Source: Chaetoceros tenuissimus
Lineage: Eukaryota; Bacillariophyta; Thalassiosirophyceae; Chaetocerotales; Chaetocerotaceae
Assembly (NCBI GenBank): GCA_021927905.1
Contig: BLLK01000020.1
Span: 1,674,001 to 1,738,000 of the forward strand
DNA length: 64,000 nucleotides
Direction of reading: 5' to 3'
A model generated the notes under the pieces. The model had not been told where the DNA came from, made no database searches, and worked only from the letters and a program-made list of their open reading frames with translations. The first letter of the stretch is position 1. Every line of letters begins with the position of its first letter. The position numbers and the translations under genes were made by a program. Of the stretch, positions 20,376-31,755 are shown piece by piece.

Positions 20376-23105
20376 CTAATAATTTGGATTCTCGTCAGTT
20401 TGGCACCAATTCAACAACTCCTTCAATTTTGCATGACTGCCACGGCGATGATCTGCAGCTCGTGGACACGTATCCTTACACCTTGATTTAATATGATAAT
20501 TTATACACATTTCAAAGTTTCCAAACTCAGATGTTGGGATGTTAGGCTTGCGCAGTAGTGATGGAAGTGAAGAGACAAAAGAACCAAACATTTCTTCATT
20601 GTAATCTGGATTTGAAACTACTCTTGGTTCTGCGTCAATGCATTCTGCACACCAATTCAAGAGCTTGGTGATCATATCATTAGAGCAAGACCTATGTCTG
20701 AATGGGCAATCGGTACGGCAGGATCCCATGACATGATAGAAAACGCACACCTTTTCATTATTGTGGTAAGTTGGTACACTCTGTCGATTATTCACAATTC
20801 TTAGAGCACCTCTGAGACCATCTTTGTAGGATTCAAATAATTGAGGCAGATATTTTTGGTTGATTTCTTCATTATGCTTCGAGGAAGATGTTTTGCACCA
20901 CTCAAATAGTTCGGATATCTTTTCCTTGTCGCATTCTTCATGATCAAAATTACAAGAACTCTTACATCGGCCCTTCAAATGATAATCTAAGCATAGAGCA
21001 CGCTTACTGAGCTTTGCCAACGGTAACGTATCTGATTGAACAAGCATGCCCGGAATATTATGTGCAAATTTCCCAAATAACTTTTTGTTGAAACTTCGAT
21101 TGGATATGGATACTTCTTGAACAGGGTAAGTCATATCGCTATGATTTTGATTGCTTTGATCACCTCCACTACTATGACGTTGGCACCAACACAAAAGTTC
21201 TTCCAATTTATCCTGTCTACAGATTCTATGGTCTTGAATTAATGTGCAGTGACCTGAACAAAAACCTTCCACATGAAATTGAATACACATTGGAAAGTTG
21301 CCCCACTGAGATTTTGGAAATTCTCTCTTGTCTGAAGTCATAAACTTATACATGTGAAGTGTATGCCTCTGGAACATATCCTTTCTGTAGTGATGATTTT
21401 CAATTTTCTCGTTTGTCTGTTTTATGTTTCGAAGACACCATTGCAAAATTTGGCTCAGCTTTTCTTCTCCACTTTCACGATGATCTGATGCGCACCTACA
21501 GTCGCGAACACAGTCACCCAAAACATGATAATAAATGCATACTTTCGTATCTCTCCAAGAAGAAGTTGGAATGTTGTCAAAGTCGCGCTTTATGGCACCA
21601 TTGACATCTTTTTGGAATGGACGAAACATAGCTTCGTGATAATCATAGTTGGTGACTTTTTGCGAAGTTATCGTCCGTTTTGCTGATGGCCAGACCTGAA
21701 GATGAGGAGAAAAGCCCTGATTATTTTTGTCCATGATTGATAGGACTTCTTTCATGGCATTTTCATCAACAATCATTACGCCAAAACCTCTTTTCAGCAA
21801 ATCACTATAAAATATTTTTCCTTCAATTTCAATCCTTCTCAATATATTTGATGGTTCCATTTCTTTAGGGCTATATCTAAAAATAATATTGTGTCTCAAC
21901 ACAGAATTGCCATGATGAGAAGATCTATGATTTGTCCATTCACCTCTATTCTTGCAGCGATCGCACCAAAATAGAATCTGCCCATTGACAATCTTCCAAT
22001 CTCGTCTACTGCTTCCTCGCGATGAATTCACGTCATCCTGTATCGAATGTCTTCCTCCTTCGCATGGAGAGCAATAACCATATGCTGTATTTTCGACATT
22101 TTGGTAGTTGCTTGAACTTGTGCTCACCCGCCTCGATCTTGAATTAGAGTCAAGGCTGCGAATGGACTTGCTATTATCACGATAATCATTCGAATGGCTG
22201 CGTTTTCTTTTGTTGCTACAGTTTTCATCAATGCCAATATCTTGTTGTCTATTGACGCCATAGCTTTTCTTCTCCTGCCTTTGTTCTACGTCCAACACTC
22301 CCCTCGTAGAATTGTCCGCCGCTAATTCCTTCATGCTGTTTTGACTAGTACTCACGAGTGCATTCCCCGCACTTGTGTTATTCACGTTGTCATTATGTTC
22401 AGGTTTTTCACTAATGGAATCCGGTTTGCGCAAATTTTCCCTATTTGCAATCCCATTGTCATTATTATTTTCATTGTGTCCCATTTGTAAATTATTATCC
22501 CCGTCTATGTTATGATTTGACTCGATAGTCTTATCAGTCTCGCTATCTAGTGCATCATTTTGCATAATGATTTCATTCCCAACATCTACTACATCTGGAT
22601 CTTCCTTCACTCGCAGTATAGGCTCAATTGACACTATGGACTCTTGGTCACTCTGCTCTTCACTATTCTGATTTTTCTGTCCATCCTTTTCATTCTCTTG
22701 GACTTCAACATTTGGATTTTCCACCGGTATTCCAGTCAAATCTTCCAAATCAACTTCATACATGACTTCTGAATTATCTTCTAGTTCAATTGAATACCAA
22801 TGTTTTGAGTCTTTAGTTAAGAATCCCAAGATAACAGCTGGTCGACCTGTTTTGTATAGAACTCGACATGCGTTTTGATACCTTAGGGAATCTTGTTGCT
22901 GTATTTCAATTTCACCCTCATGAGTTTTGACTTCATACAAGAGATTCACTGTTGGAGTCATTTGCAGTAAACACTGCTGCACAGTTGCACGGCTTTTGAT
23001 CAAGTCCTTGCCATCAATATTCTCTACTAGGTAAACTTGGCATCCTATTGGGAATTTGATTTGTCCAACCTGATCTCCTCTAAGAGGAAAGTAGGGACTA
23101 TTCAT
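20376..23105 (-). CDS. Gene A: multi-module CCCH-type zinc-finger-like protein (largest cluster member)
   Basis: 909 aa to the first stop, single exon, ATG at 23105. Order: (1) a conserved N-terminal domain, about 1-130 (FPIGCQVYL, LLYEV, RVLYKTGRPAVILGF, WYSIELED); (2) a long polar, acidic linker with many Asn; (3) a C-x2-C-x8-H finger-like element (IVNGQILFWCDRC...WTNH, about 385-410); (4) an RRM-like stretch; (5) five ~75-residue modules, each with an aromatic/N-x-x-Y-x3-x-F start, then C-x8-C-x3-C-x3/5-H, then a KL-x-ELL-x-WC end. The CCCH spacing suggests zinc and perhaps RNA binding; this is inference. It shares most with gene E (FPIGC start, RVLYK). An in-frame TAG separates it from two further modules. 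Confidence 0.85.
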   Translation of the reverse strand: MNSPYFPLRGDQVGQIKFPIGCQVYLVENIDGKDLIKSRATVQQCLLQMTPTVNLLYEVKTHEGEIEIQQQDSLRYQNACRVLYKTGRPAVILGFLTKDSKHWYSIELEDNSEVMYEVDLEDLTGIPVENPNVEVQENEKDGQKNQNSEEQSDQESIVSIEPILRVKEDPDVVDVGNEIIMQNDALDSETDKTIESNHNIDGDNNLQMGHNENNNDNGIANRENLRKPDSISEKPEHNDNVNNTSAGNALVSTSQNSMKELAADNSTRGVLDVEQRQEKKSYGVNRQQDIGIDENCSNKRKRSHSNDYRDNSKSIRSLDSNSRSRRVSTSSSNYQNVENTAYGYCSPCEGGRHSIQDDVNSSRGSSRRDWKIVNGQILFWCDRCKNRGEWTNHRSSHHGNSVLRHNIIFRYSPKEMEPSNILRRIEIEGKIFYSDLLKRGFGVMIVDENAMKEVLSIMDKNNQGFSPHLQVWPSAKRTITSQKVTNYDYHEAMFRPFQKDVNGAIKRDFDNIPTSSWRDTKVCIYYHVLGDCVRDCRCASDHRESGEEKLSQILQWCLRNIKQTNEKIENHHYRKDMFQRHTLHMYKFMTSDKREFPKSQWGNFPMCIQFHVEGFCSGHCTLIQDHRICRQDKLEELLCWCQRHSSGGDQSNQNHSDMTYPVQEVSISNRSFNKKLFGKFAHNIPGMLVQSDTLPLAKLSKRALCLDYHLKGRCKSSCNFDHEECDKEKISELFEWCKTSSSKHNEEINQKYLPQLFESYKDGLRGALRIVNNRQSVPTYHNNEKVCVFYHVMGSCRTDCPFRHRSCSNDMITKLLNWCAECIDAEPRVVSNPDYNEEMFGSFVSSLPSLLRKPNIPTSEFGNFEMCINYHIKSRCKDTCPRAADHRRGSHAKLKELLNWCQTDENPNY

Positions 23106-23645
23106 ACTTTGCTGTGGGGCTGTGAAAGCTGCCTCCCGTCAATCTTTTTGGGTAGGGTTGTTATGTAGATAGACTAGATATAGAATATGGATTTGCCCAT
23201 GTTGTACGTTGTAACAGTTAGAGTTGTCAATAAGGTAAGTACTAGTACCTTAGTTAGTTGAAAAGAAAAATGAACGAAATCAAGAAGGAAACAAAAAGAG
23301 AGAGAGAGAGGAGAGAGGGGACAAAATTGTGTCTGTCCGTCGTACGTTGGTCTATCTTCATCTTGACTTTTTGCGGCCCCTTTTTCTCTCCCCTTTTTTC
23401 AATTTTGTTGGCTTTGTCTAGAGCTTTGCGTCACTTTTGATTCCGATTTCACTTTCCATCGATAGCTCACTTTGAGTATTTTTATTCTCATGAATTACAT
23501 ACTGGTAGTGTATTTATAATTTATGGCTTACTTTTCCCTTTTAGTAGCTAGACTGTTTCACGCTCCCAAAGTAAGATTGTTTATAGTATTCATTTAGTAC
23601 ATGTAATTAGAAGTCTACTGTTCACGACAATGTGTGTATTTGATA
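23106..23645. other. Spacer between gene A and the M11 peptidase gene
   Basis: Upstream of gene A (minus) and downstream of the peptidase 3' end. Contains an AAAGAGAGAGAGAGAGG purine microsatellite near 23293-23319. No gene seen. Confidence 0.45.
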
Positions 23646-26600
23646 TTAGTAACATCCCCTCATCCACTTTGGACCGTTGTTCACACAAGTTCCGCAGCAT
23701 GCAGAACCAATAGAGGCGCACGCCTCGCATTTTGGAGTAGGTTCCTCTTTTGGTTTCAATTCACACTTTCCATTGTTTCCATTGCCAACCCATTGACAAT
23801 TTCCATTACAGTCTTGCTTCTTTGCTGCAGAAGAACATTTGATTGGTGGATCTGATACTACAATGTTGCTTGAACATTCTCCATTGATATCTGTCGTTTC
23901 ACTTCCACCGAAATCACCAGCAGATGAATATACTTCGGATCCATTGATATGAAGTTGATAATTTCCTTCTCCGTAGCTACAGCAGATACCATCTCCATAT
24001 GAATCGTTGATTTTGAATCGGTAAGCACGATTGCTTGCTACGCAGATTGAGTCACTATGTTGAGTTGATCTGTTTGAGTAAGATCCTGCATCTACCTCCA
24101 CACCATCACATGTTGAAAGTGTCCAAGTGGTCTCGCTAGGATATCTGTCGGTGAGTACATCAACTCCAACCCTCATCTCATCTGAAGCACACTTACAAAC
24201 TACTTCTCCACCTACAGTCTCTTGACCATAAGTACAAGATTCAGCCTGAAGAGGTCTAGTTTCAGAAGATCCAAAGTCACCACCAGATAAAACAGTATCA
24301 CCATTGACCCTCACTGTGTATGATCCAGAACCATAAGAGCAGCAAATGCCGTCACCATATGCGTCATTGATTGTAAAACTAAGACTTGCCCAATCATCGA
24401 CACATATTTCATCCGTAAAAGTGGTACCAGAATTTGTGTACCCACTTATAGACAAAACTATAGCCGAAGTAGCATCCGTAAGCTGCCACGATGTCTCACC
24501 TGGATAATTATCTGTGATAATTTCTACTTGAACAAGATCACAGCCTTGAGATTCAGTTGGTGAGCTTGTTGGGTTAGGCGTGGGGGACTGGGTAGGCTGT
24601 TGATTCAAAGGAAGACATGATGTTAGTTTCAAAGTGAAAAATCGAAAAAAATCACGACTCAAAACTACACAAAAAAGACTTACTGCTGCAGTAGGTGAGC
24701 TGGATGGACTGCTTGTTGGGGCAGGAGATGGTGGATTAGTTGGTGGTACAGTTGGATTTGGTGTAGGGGACTGGGTAGGCTGTTGATTCAAAGGAAGACA
24801 TATGTTAGCTTGTGAAAAATCGAAAAAAATGGATTTTCTCACGAATGAAAAGTATCATAAAGACTTACTGCTGCAGAAGGTGAGCTCGTAGGGGAGCTAG
24901 TTGGAGAGCTGGTTGGGGCAGGAGATGGTGGATTAGTTGGTGGTACAGTGGGGGACTTGGTAGGCTGTGGATTAAAAGGAAGATATGATATTAGCTTCAA
25001 AGTGAAAAATCGAAAAAAATGGATTTTCTCACGAATGAAAAGTATCATAAAGACTTACTGCTGCAGAAGGTGAGCTTGTAGGGGAGCTAGATGGACTGCT
25101 TGTTGGGGCAGGAGATGGTGGATTAGTTGGTGGTACAGTGGGGGACTTGGTAGGCTGTGGATTAAAAGGAAGATATGATATTAGCTTCAAAGTGAAAAAT
25201 CGAAAAAAATGGATTTTCTCACGAATGAAAAGTATCATAAAGACTTACTGCTGCAGAAGGTGAGCTCGTAGGGGAGCTAGTTGGGGCAGGAGATGGTGGA
25301 TTAGTTGGTGGTACAGTGGGGGACTTGGTAGGCTGTGGATTAAAAGGAAGATATGATATTAGCTTCAAAGTGAAAAATCGAAAAAAATGGATTTTCTCAC
25401 GAATGAAAAGTATCATAAAGACTTACTGCTGCAGAAGGTGAGCTTGTAGGGGAGCTAGATGGACTGCTTGTTGGGGCAGGAGATGGTGGATTAGTTGGTG
25501 GTACAGTGGGGGACTTGGTAGGCTGTGGATTAAAAGGAAGATATGATATTAGCTTCAAAGTGAAAAATCGAAAAAAATGGATTTTCTCACGAATGAAAAG
25601 TATCATAAAGACTTACTGCTGCAGAAGGTGAGCTCGTAGGGGAGCTAGTTGGAGAGCTGGTTGGTGCATTAGTCATCGCAGTTGGCGCTTGAGTTGGTGC
25701 CATTGTTACTGCTCCACCGACTGTAAATGGTGTAGACTCGCTAGCTGCAAACTCTCCTCCCTCTGCTACTTGATTTCCTTCAACCGAAAAACTATATGAC
25801 CCAGAACCATATCCACAGCAAATACCGTCACTATAGGCATCATTAATGGTGAAAACATAGTCACCATCCGCAAGGCAAATGTCTTCATTATAAGTTTCAC
25901 TAGCAACACTGTATCCACTCCCTGATCGACTGACATCATTAGTACCTGCCACTGTAATCTGCCATGAAGTTTCTTGTGGATAACTGTCTGTTAGAATAGT
26001 GACACGAGCATCCTTCATTCCCAATTCCGTACATGTAGGTGGTGAGCCTGAATCATATCTCATGTCAATAGTTGCTACAGCTGGATTTGACGCCAAGTTG
26101 ATTTCCAAAGCTGTAATCGTGACTGGTTTGCCATTGCCGCCAAAATTTTCAATAGTATACGATTCTCCCTGCACAAGAGTAGCTTGCAAGAAACTTTGAG
26201 AGTATGCTTCTCCATTTGCACCAGTTTTAACAATTGTGATCTCGTTGTCTGCTTCGTCATTATCTGCATTTACTCCAATAGCCCTGTTGAAACCAATGAA
26301 GAAATCATCTGATGTTCCAGTTTCGAGCTTAGTCACAACAGGAAGAGCGGCAGGATTGTTGAGATAATCTGCAATTCCAACCATAGCAAAGGTGCGAGTG
26401 TAGCCATTTCCATTATTTTCAGTGAGAGGTTTAATCAACAACTTGCGATCAGAGTACCAACTATAGCTGGAGTTATCCTTTGCCAGATTCCAATTTTTTG
26501 CTGCATTATAGCACATGCGGCTGTTGTCGTCTTTGTATAATGGGTTACCCATCATTCCTAAGAAAAATACATTAATACTTGCTTTCTTGAAAATAAAAAT

Positions 26601-27866
26601 GGATTTGAATTCAAAAGTTCTTACCTGTATGGTCTGTGTAAGTCTGTCCGTCGAGGCCTCCAGAGTGCGCTAAAAACATTCACCAGAAGATCAGACATGA
26701 AATGAAAGAAAACAAATGAAAGAAAAGAAAAGTACCTACCAAACCCAAAATTGTGCTGCAGAAAATTGAAAGTATAAGTAAGTAAAACGTTTAGAGATCA
26801 AGAATAGAAAAAAATAGATAGAGTACTCACTCCCAATTCATGTATCTGCACGCCGGGCATGTAATAATAGTTGCCTTGGTATACAGACATCCAAGAGTTG
26901 ACGTATGCATAAGCTGCCCATCCACAATCGTTAGTATAGCATGCTTCAATGTTAAACATAATCTGTTGAAACGGACCAGGCATTTCATTGACGTCGATAC
27001 CAAGTCTGTCAGCAACTTCCTGTTTCGCAGCATTGTGAATCTCCTGATTGGTAGATGCAACTGTCATATCGATCGGGATAGTAACTTCAATCATTCCAAT
27101 AGCATCATTTCCACCAGAAACGACACCGGGAACAATTTCCAATTTTCCCATAGAACAGTCCTCTAGAACACTCTTGAGAGTATTGTTATCGACTCCGTTT
27201 CCAAAGATGTTGTCAGACATGGTGGCGACGTCATCAGGATGAGTTAACCCATTCACATCTTTAACACGAACAGCAAGAATTGGCTTTTGACCAGTCATGG
27301 AATTCTCTGCAAGTCTTCTTCCATTCCTCTTATTCAACCCATTTTTCTTTCCTTGGCCAACATTCTTCGCAATGTCAAGGCCTGGAGGAATGAAAAGCCC
27401 ACTATCATTGAATGGAACACCTCTACCATGAGAAAGAGTACTTTTACCTGGAATGAGTTTTCCAGTATCAAGCATATTCTTGAATTCCTTTTTTTGCTCT
27501 TTGGTAGCCTTGATAGGAACGGTAAGTCCAGAGTCTGCTCCGTCCATTTCACATTCAAATGAAATATCGTCATTACCCATTGAACCAGGATTGATTTCTA
27601 GAAATACAGCTACCTGAATAGTACACTCCGTTGCATCTGTGTTTCTAAGCTTGCGCCCTGTGCTTCTTAGCTATAGTAGAATTGCAGAGGAAGATAGGAA
27701 GAAGTGTGAGAATGACTGAATGCACGAACGAAATAGATTGCTTTGTTTGAATTTGTTTATTCCTTTCTAATGAAACCAAACCGATTGATTCATACGATAG
27801 ACTTACATCAGTAGCTCTAGTTAGAGCCAGAGTAGAGAGGAGGAGAGTTGGAAGGGAAAACTTCAT
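23646..27866 (-). CDS. Secreted M11 (gametolysin-like) metallopeptidase, 11 exons
   Basis: Exons on the minus strand: 27866-27807, 27670-26831, 26755-26740, 26669-26625, 26557-25617, 25522-25427, 25332-25249, 25154-25059, 24964-24869, 24779-24684, 24596-23646. All junctions are GT-AG and in phase, giving about 1106 aa. A signal peptide (MKFSLPTLLLSTLALTRA) is followed by an M11 propeptide/catalytic region. The zinc site HELGHNFGFAH spans residues 297-307; its first part is in exon 2, the second His starts the 16-nt exon 3, and the third His is in exon 4. The Met-turn (HTGMMGNP) crosses into exon 5. A Cys-rich beta-type domain with a (Y)xDGICC core occurs three times (once in exon 5, twice in exon 11). 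A Pro/Thr/Ser linker is coded by repeated exons 6-10. Such enzymes cut extracellular glycoproteins; in Chlamydomonas gametolysin degrades the wall. Confidence 0.88.
24684..25617 (-). repeat. Tandem array of exon+intron units in the M11 gene
   Basis: Five exons (25522-25427, 25332-25249, 25154-25059, 24964-24869, 24779-24684) recur with a 178-190 bp period. All are phase 0 and encode PTKSPTVPPTNPPSPAPTSS-type linker of 28 or 32 residues. The 94-nt introns after exons 5 to 8 appear identical; the last two introns are diverged. Recent unequal crossing-over is the simplest explanation. Confidence 0.9.
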
Positions 27867-29114
27867 TCTATCTAATCGAATCAAAGAGAGGAAGTGATTC
27901 AATTATGCCACTTTTGTTTTTATGAAGCTGGATCTTTTGAACGGGGTTTGAACGGTTGTCACGGCGTCCTCAAGAACGTGGCTTGCAGAATGACCATGTC
28001 CTCTCGTCCAGGAAAGAATTAAAGACCGTATGTACTTGAAAGTACTGAGATGCCTCTTGACTGAAACATCATCAACCAACTTCTCAAGTACGTCATTATG
28101 TTCCGCGAGCTTTTCTCTCCTTTTAGAAATATAGAAGAGAAATAGGAATGAATACCTCGGAGCAACTCAACTTTGAACCAGAGTATCTCCGTATCTCCAT
28201 CTAGGGTGTGTGTATATAACACAAAACATTATGATACTACCTTCAAGTGAACCACATTTAAAAACATTTTTCCTTTCATTCTTTTGAATTTATTTCTCGG
28301 GTGTTGAACAAATATTTTCGTCAATGAGGAGTTACTCAATGTGCTTCCGTTTACGGTCCAGTGATTGTCCTCGTCACTGAGTGATGATTTGATTTTTACT
28401 ATTAAAATCCTATGATGTACCAGTAAAGGAAAAATCATTGCATTTCTTGAATCTAAAAAGAAAATTTCATGCTATAGTTAAATGACAATACTCCTATGGA
28501 AATTAACATTGATATTATTTAATTTTCACTGTGGAAAGAGCTACACTCGTATTTCAGTAAGCAGAACAGAGAACAGAATGGTAAATTCCTTTTACGTATG
28601 ATAAGGCAGGCTGTATCGTTCGTCACTGCACGATTGAATGTTTATGATATTTTTAGCTTGCGTCATCCATGCGGATCACCAAAAATGACCCATCACCTCG
28701 AAATCTGGAACCTTTAGATTTTTAGCTTTTTATATTATTTATGTCGCCTGCCAGCCTCGATCGTGATCGGAGAAACTACTTCTACCGGAGTTTTTTGTTT
28801 GTTTCTTCACGTTGGTTTACTGGTTTCCATAGCATGTCCTTGCTATTAGAATGTACTTACATTTTGAGCAAGCCATATGAAAGAAAATTTCATATGCGAC
28901 TACCAACTATACTGGAAAAGATATTTTTAAGAGTTCTTTCTCATTGCCCAAGCTATCTTTGGAACATGCTATTCAGGCTGTTTAGAATGAATCAATTCTC
29001 ATGTCGATGCTATGTGAATGCTGTGATGACCGGTTCATATTCTCAAGTTGGAGGAATTCTAGTTAATCAAAGGGGAACGAGAAAACCAATGGAGATCGAA
29101 ACATAGGTATTTTA

Positions 29115-29152
29115 TACTATTATAATATTATAATATTATAATATTATATAAT
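29115..29152. repeat. TAATAT microsatellite
   Basis: About five copies of ATTATA/TAATAT in a row, about 275 bp upstream of gene B. Confidence 0.8.
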
Positions 29153-29276
29153 CGCGTCATTCCTAGGTATGAATTATAATCCCATAGCTCTTTGAATTGA
29201 TCGATCGCATTTTCATTTTTAATGTTGTCATTGTTGCAGTCATCCTACTACATTAGCCAAAGATTGAAGTGCAGTC

Positions 29277-29326
29277 TTCTTTTCTTTTCTCTTTTCTCTT
29301 TTCTCTTTTCTTTCTCTTTCTCTTTG
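29277..29326. repeat. CTTTT/CTCTTTT pyrimidine tract
   Basis: A 50-nt run of C and T built from CTTTT and CTCTTTT units, 100 nt before the gene B ATG. It may lie in the core promoter or 5' UTR. Confidence 0.8.
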
Positions 29327-29426
29327 GCCCAAATCTTTTTGATAGACTTTGATGGAATAGGAATAGATGAAGATATGAATGCAATCTTGATGAACCATTA
29401 TTCTAGAAACGATATACATAAGCATT

Positions 29427-31445
29427 ATGAAAAGCACCCAATTCCCTCTCATTGGAGAGCAAGCTAATAGTTGCAAATTTCCACCTACGTGCAATGTATA
29501 TATAGTAGATGATAGCGGACTCGTGATTGGATCCGGAACAGTGTCAACTTGTTTCATGCAAGTTTCGCCGTCATTGCAAGTCCTATACGAAGTTGAAACG
29601 AAACAAATCCGAGGATTCAAGAAAGAATTAGTATCAGAAGAGCATCTTCGATTTCAAAATGGCACCAGAGTCCTGTATCAGAAGGAGGAAGCTGTAGTAT
29701 TAGGTATGTGTTGTTTGCCGCCCAATAGACTTGACATGTCAAATCAAAATAGGAGGTATTGGTATACGATTGAATTGGAACCAGCCACTGGGATCATTCA
29801 TGATGTAGATCAGGATGACCTCGCCTTTTTGAAGGATTTGGATAGAAGGCAGAACGTTGCTGTTGATACGAACTCCAATAATGTACCTGCTAGTCGATCT
29901 CCAGACAAAGACACAAAAACTCGAGAATGCTCTACTCCAATGCTTTGTAAACCTGTTTCTGAGCAAGAAGAAAGCAGTCAAGATCACTTTGTAACTGTTA
30001 GAAAAGAAAAGGCTGATGCATCTTCTTTCCCGGTTTCTCTCTCGCCTCTCACACATGAGCAAGAAGAATGTTCTACAGTGTCGACTTCATCAAGAGCAAA
30101 GAGAATTGGTGAAAATACCTTTGAATGCGAAGGAGACATTGCTAGTACCAAGAAGGTTCGAGTGTCTAGTTCTGATTCAAAGGAAAACAAACATATATCA
30201 ATGAACACTGCATCGGATTCGGAAGAAATGGAGCAAAGTCCATGCGAAACTTCTGAATGTTTTAGAGAGTGGACTATTGTTAACGGAGAGGTATTCTTTT
30301 GGTGTATGCAATGTAACGATGGTAAAGGATTTTGGACAAACCATAGAGAGAAAGATCATGATATTACACAGGAAAGACATGCGATTTTTTATAGTTTCAG
30401 TAGAAAGGATATTACTCCCTCTTCAATTGCTTCAATGTTTGAAGAGGTTGGCCAAGTTTTCTTCAATGAATATGATGAATTTGGATCGTATGGAGTGATG
30501 CTTCTCGACCAAGATGCTCTGAAGAAAGCAAAGTCAATGCAACAGAGCAATAAAAATAGATACGATCTCCATATATGGGTTTCAACTCCCCACTACGAGG
30601 CGCAGCCCTCGCAATTGATTGAAAATCATGATTACCATAAAGGAATCTTCAAGACATTCCATAATGATTTGGAGGATGCTTTAAACAGGAACGCATTTAG
30701 TCCTATTCCGGTATCGTCTTGGGTTGATGCTCAAATGTGCCTTCGGTACCATATTTCTGGTCGGTGCCACCATGATTGTCCATTCTTCGAAGACCATCGA
30801 GAATGTGATGAAAAGAAGATATCGGAGTTACTCACTTGGTCCAAAAACAATCTCCAGCGTTCATTTTGCGGGCCCCTTTGCAATCAGGACTACAAAACTG
30901 ATATGTTTGTGAACTACAAAGGCGAAATGAAGATATTAACTAGTAAAAGCCGTCCGGATACACCACGATCAAAATGGTATGGAGGTAATATGTGCGCATA
31001 TTGGTAGGTAGCAATTCATCCTTTTCTTTATCAAAACTTTTCTTCGTACAACTAACTTTTGCTTACAAGGCATATCAAAGGCTCTTGCTTTGGAGATTGT
31101 CACCGACTAGATGATCACAGAGCATGTGATGACGAGAAACTAGAAGAACTCTTGTCTTGGTGCAAGCACAATGAAGAAGGAGTGCCTCAATCTGGTATAA
31201 ATCCAAATTACATGGGAGAGGTTTTCTCTCCTTACAAAAATGGTCTAAAAGGGGCGTTGGGGAAAAAGGGAAATCGTGAACGAGTGCCATCTGTTTATGG
31301 GACGGGTAAGCTTTGTGTGTATTACTTCATATATGGATTTTGTAGCTACCCAATTTGTAGTTTCAGCCATGCTGACTTGGACCAGTCCAAAAAAAGAGAA
31401 CTAGTACAATGGTGTCAAGAAGTCATGCCAGATCTAACAAAATAG
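29427..31445 (+). CDS. Gene B: multi-module CCCH-type zinc-finger-like protein
   Basis: Exons 29427-31003 and 31070-31445 join in phase 2 (TG|GTAGGT, ACAAG|G) to about 650 aa. The N-terminal domain (FPLIGEQA, KFPPTCNVYI, LRFQNGTRVLYQKEEAVVLG, WYTIELEPATGIIHDVDQDD) is closely shared with genes C and D. A polar linker follows, then IVNGEVFFWCMQCNDGKGFW (C-x2-C-x9-H-x4-H), an RRM-like stretch, and three ~75-residue C-x8-C-x3/4-C-x3/5-H modules. The intron falls inside module 2, right after the first two bases of the Trp codon. Modules end DHRECDEKKISELL or WC. The function is unknown; zinc and nucleic-acid binding are inferred from ligand spacing. It is convergent with gene C. Confidence 0.85.
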
Positions 31446-31755
31446 GCATTTATTGTTTGAGTCTGAGATGTCTCGTATGATCCAAGTTTACCTGTTATGC
31501 TATTGAATGGTATAGAAATGCATTTTCTAATTTATTGTGAGAGGTACAAATCATTAGGGAGAGCAAGTTACAATGAAGATATTCCATGAGACTGTATCTT
31601 TGAGGGGCAGAAGGTGCGGGTAATAGATGAGGTAAATGTTGTATTCACAATGAGAGATAATAAGTAGTGTATACCAAATAGTAATGATTTTACAGACGAA
31701 TACGACTGCCAAAGTAATCAATTTCAAAGGAGATTTTCTCAAAACATAGAGTTCC
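31446..31755. other. Convergent spacer between genes B and C
   Basis: 310 bp between two 3' ends; AT-rich with no gene. Both transcripts should terminate here. Confidence 0.5.

Larger units (their letters stand above)
27867..29426. other. Intergenic region with microsatellites
   Basis: Divergent spacer between the peptidase gene and gene B. A 121-codon ATG frame at 28741-29106 has no recognisable features and is not called. A TAATAT microsatellite (29115-29152) and a CT-rich tract (29277-29326) precede gene B. Confidence 0.5.

Noticed and set aside
20376-20378. Stop-codon reassignment (TAG as sense)
   Set aside because: Other genes here, including gene C, gene D and gene A's own end, terminate with TAG.
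24839-25606. Four near-identical 65-69 codon frames in a row
   Set aside because: They are repeated exons read on into introns and, upstream, through intron sequence; the true exons are bounded by GT-AG.
24684-25617. Regularly spaced repeats that could pass for a CRISPR array
   Set aside because: Both the repeat and the spacer parts recur, the unit is ~190 bp, and it is explained as exon/intron units of a eukaryotic gene.
28741-29106. 121-codon ATG frame upstream of gene B
   Set aside because: No recognisable motif, no signal or domain, and composition like surrounding spacer.
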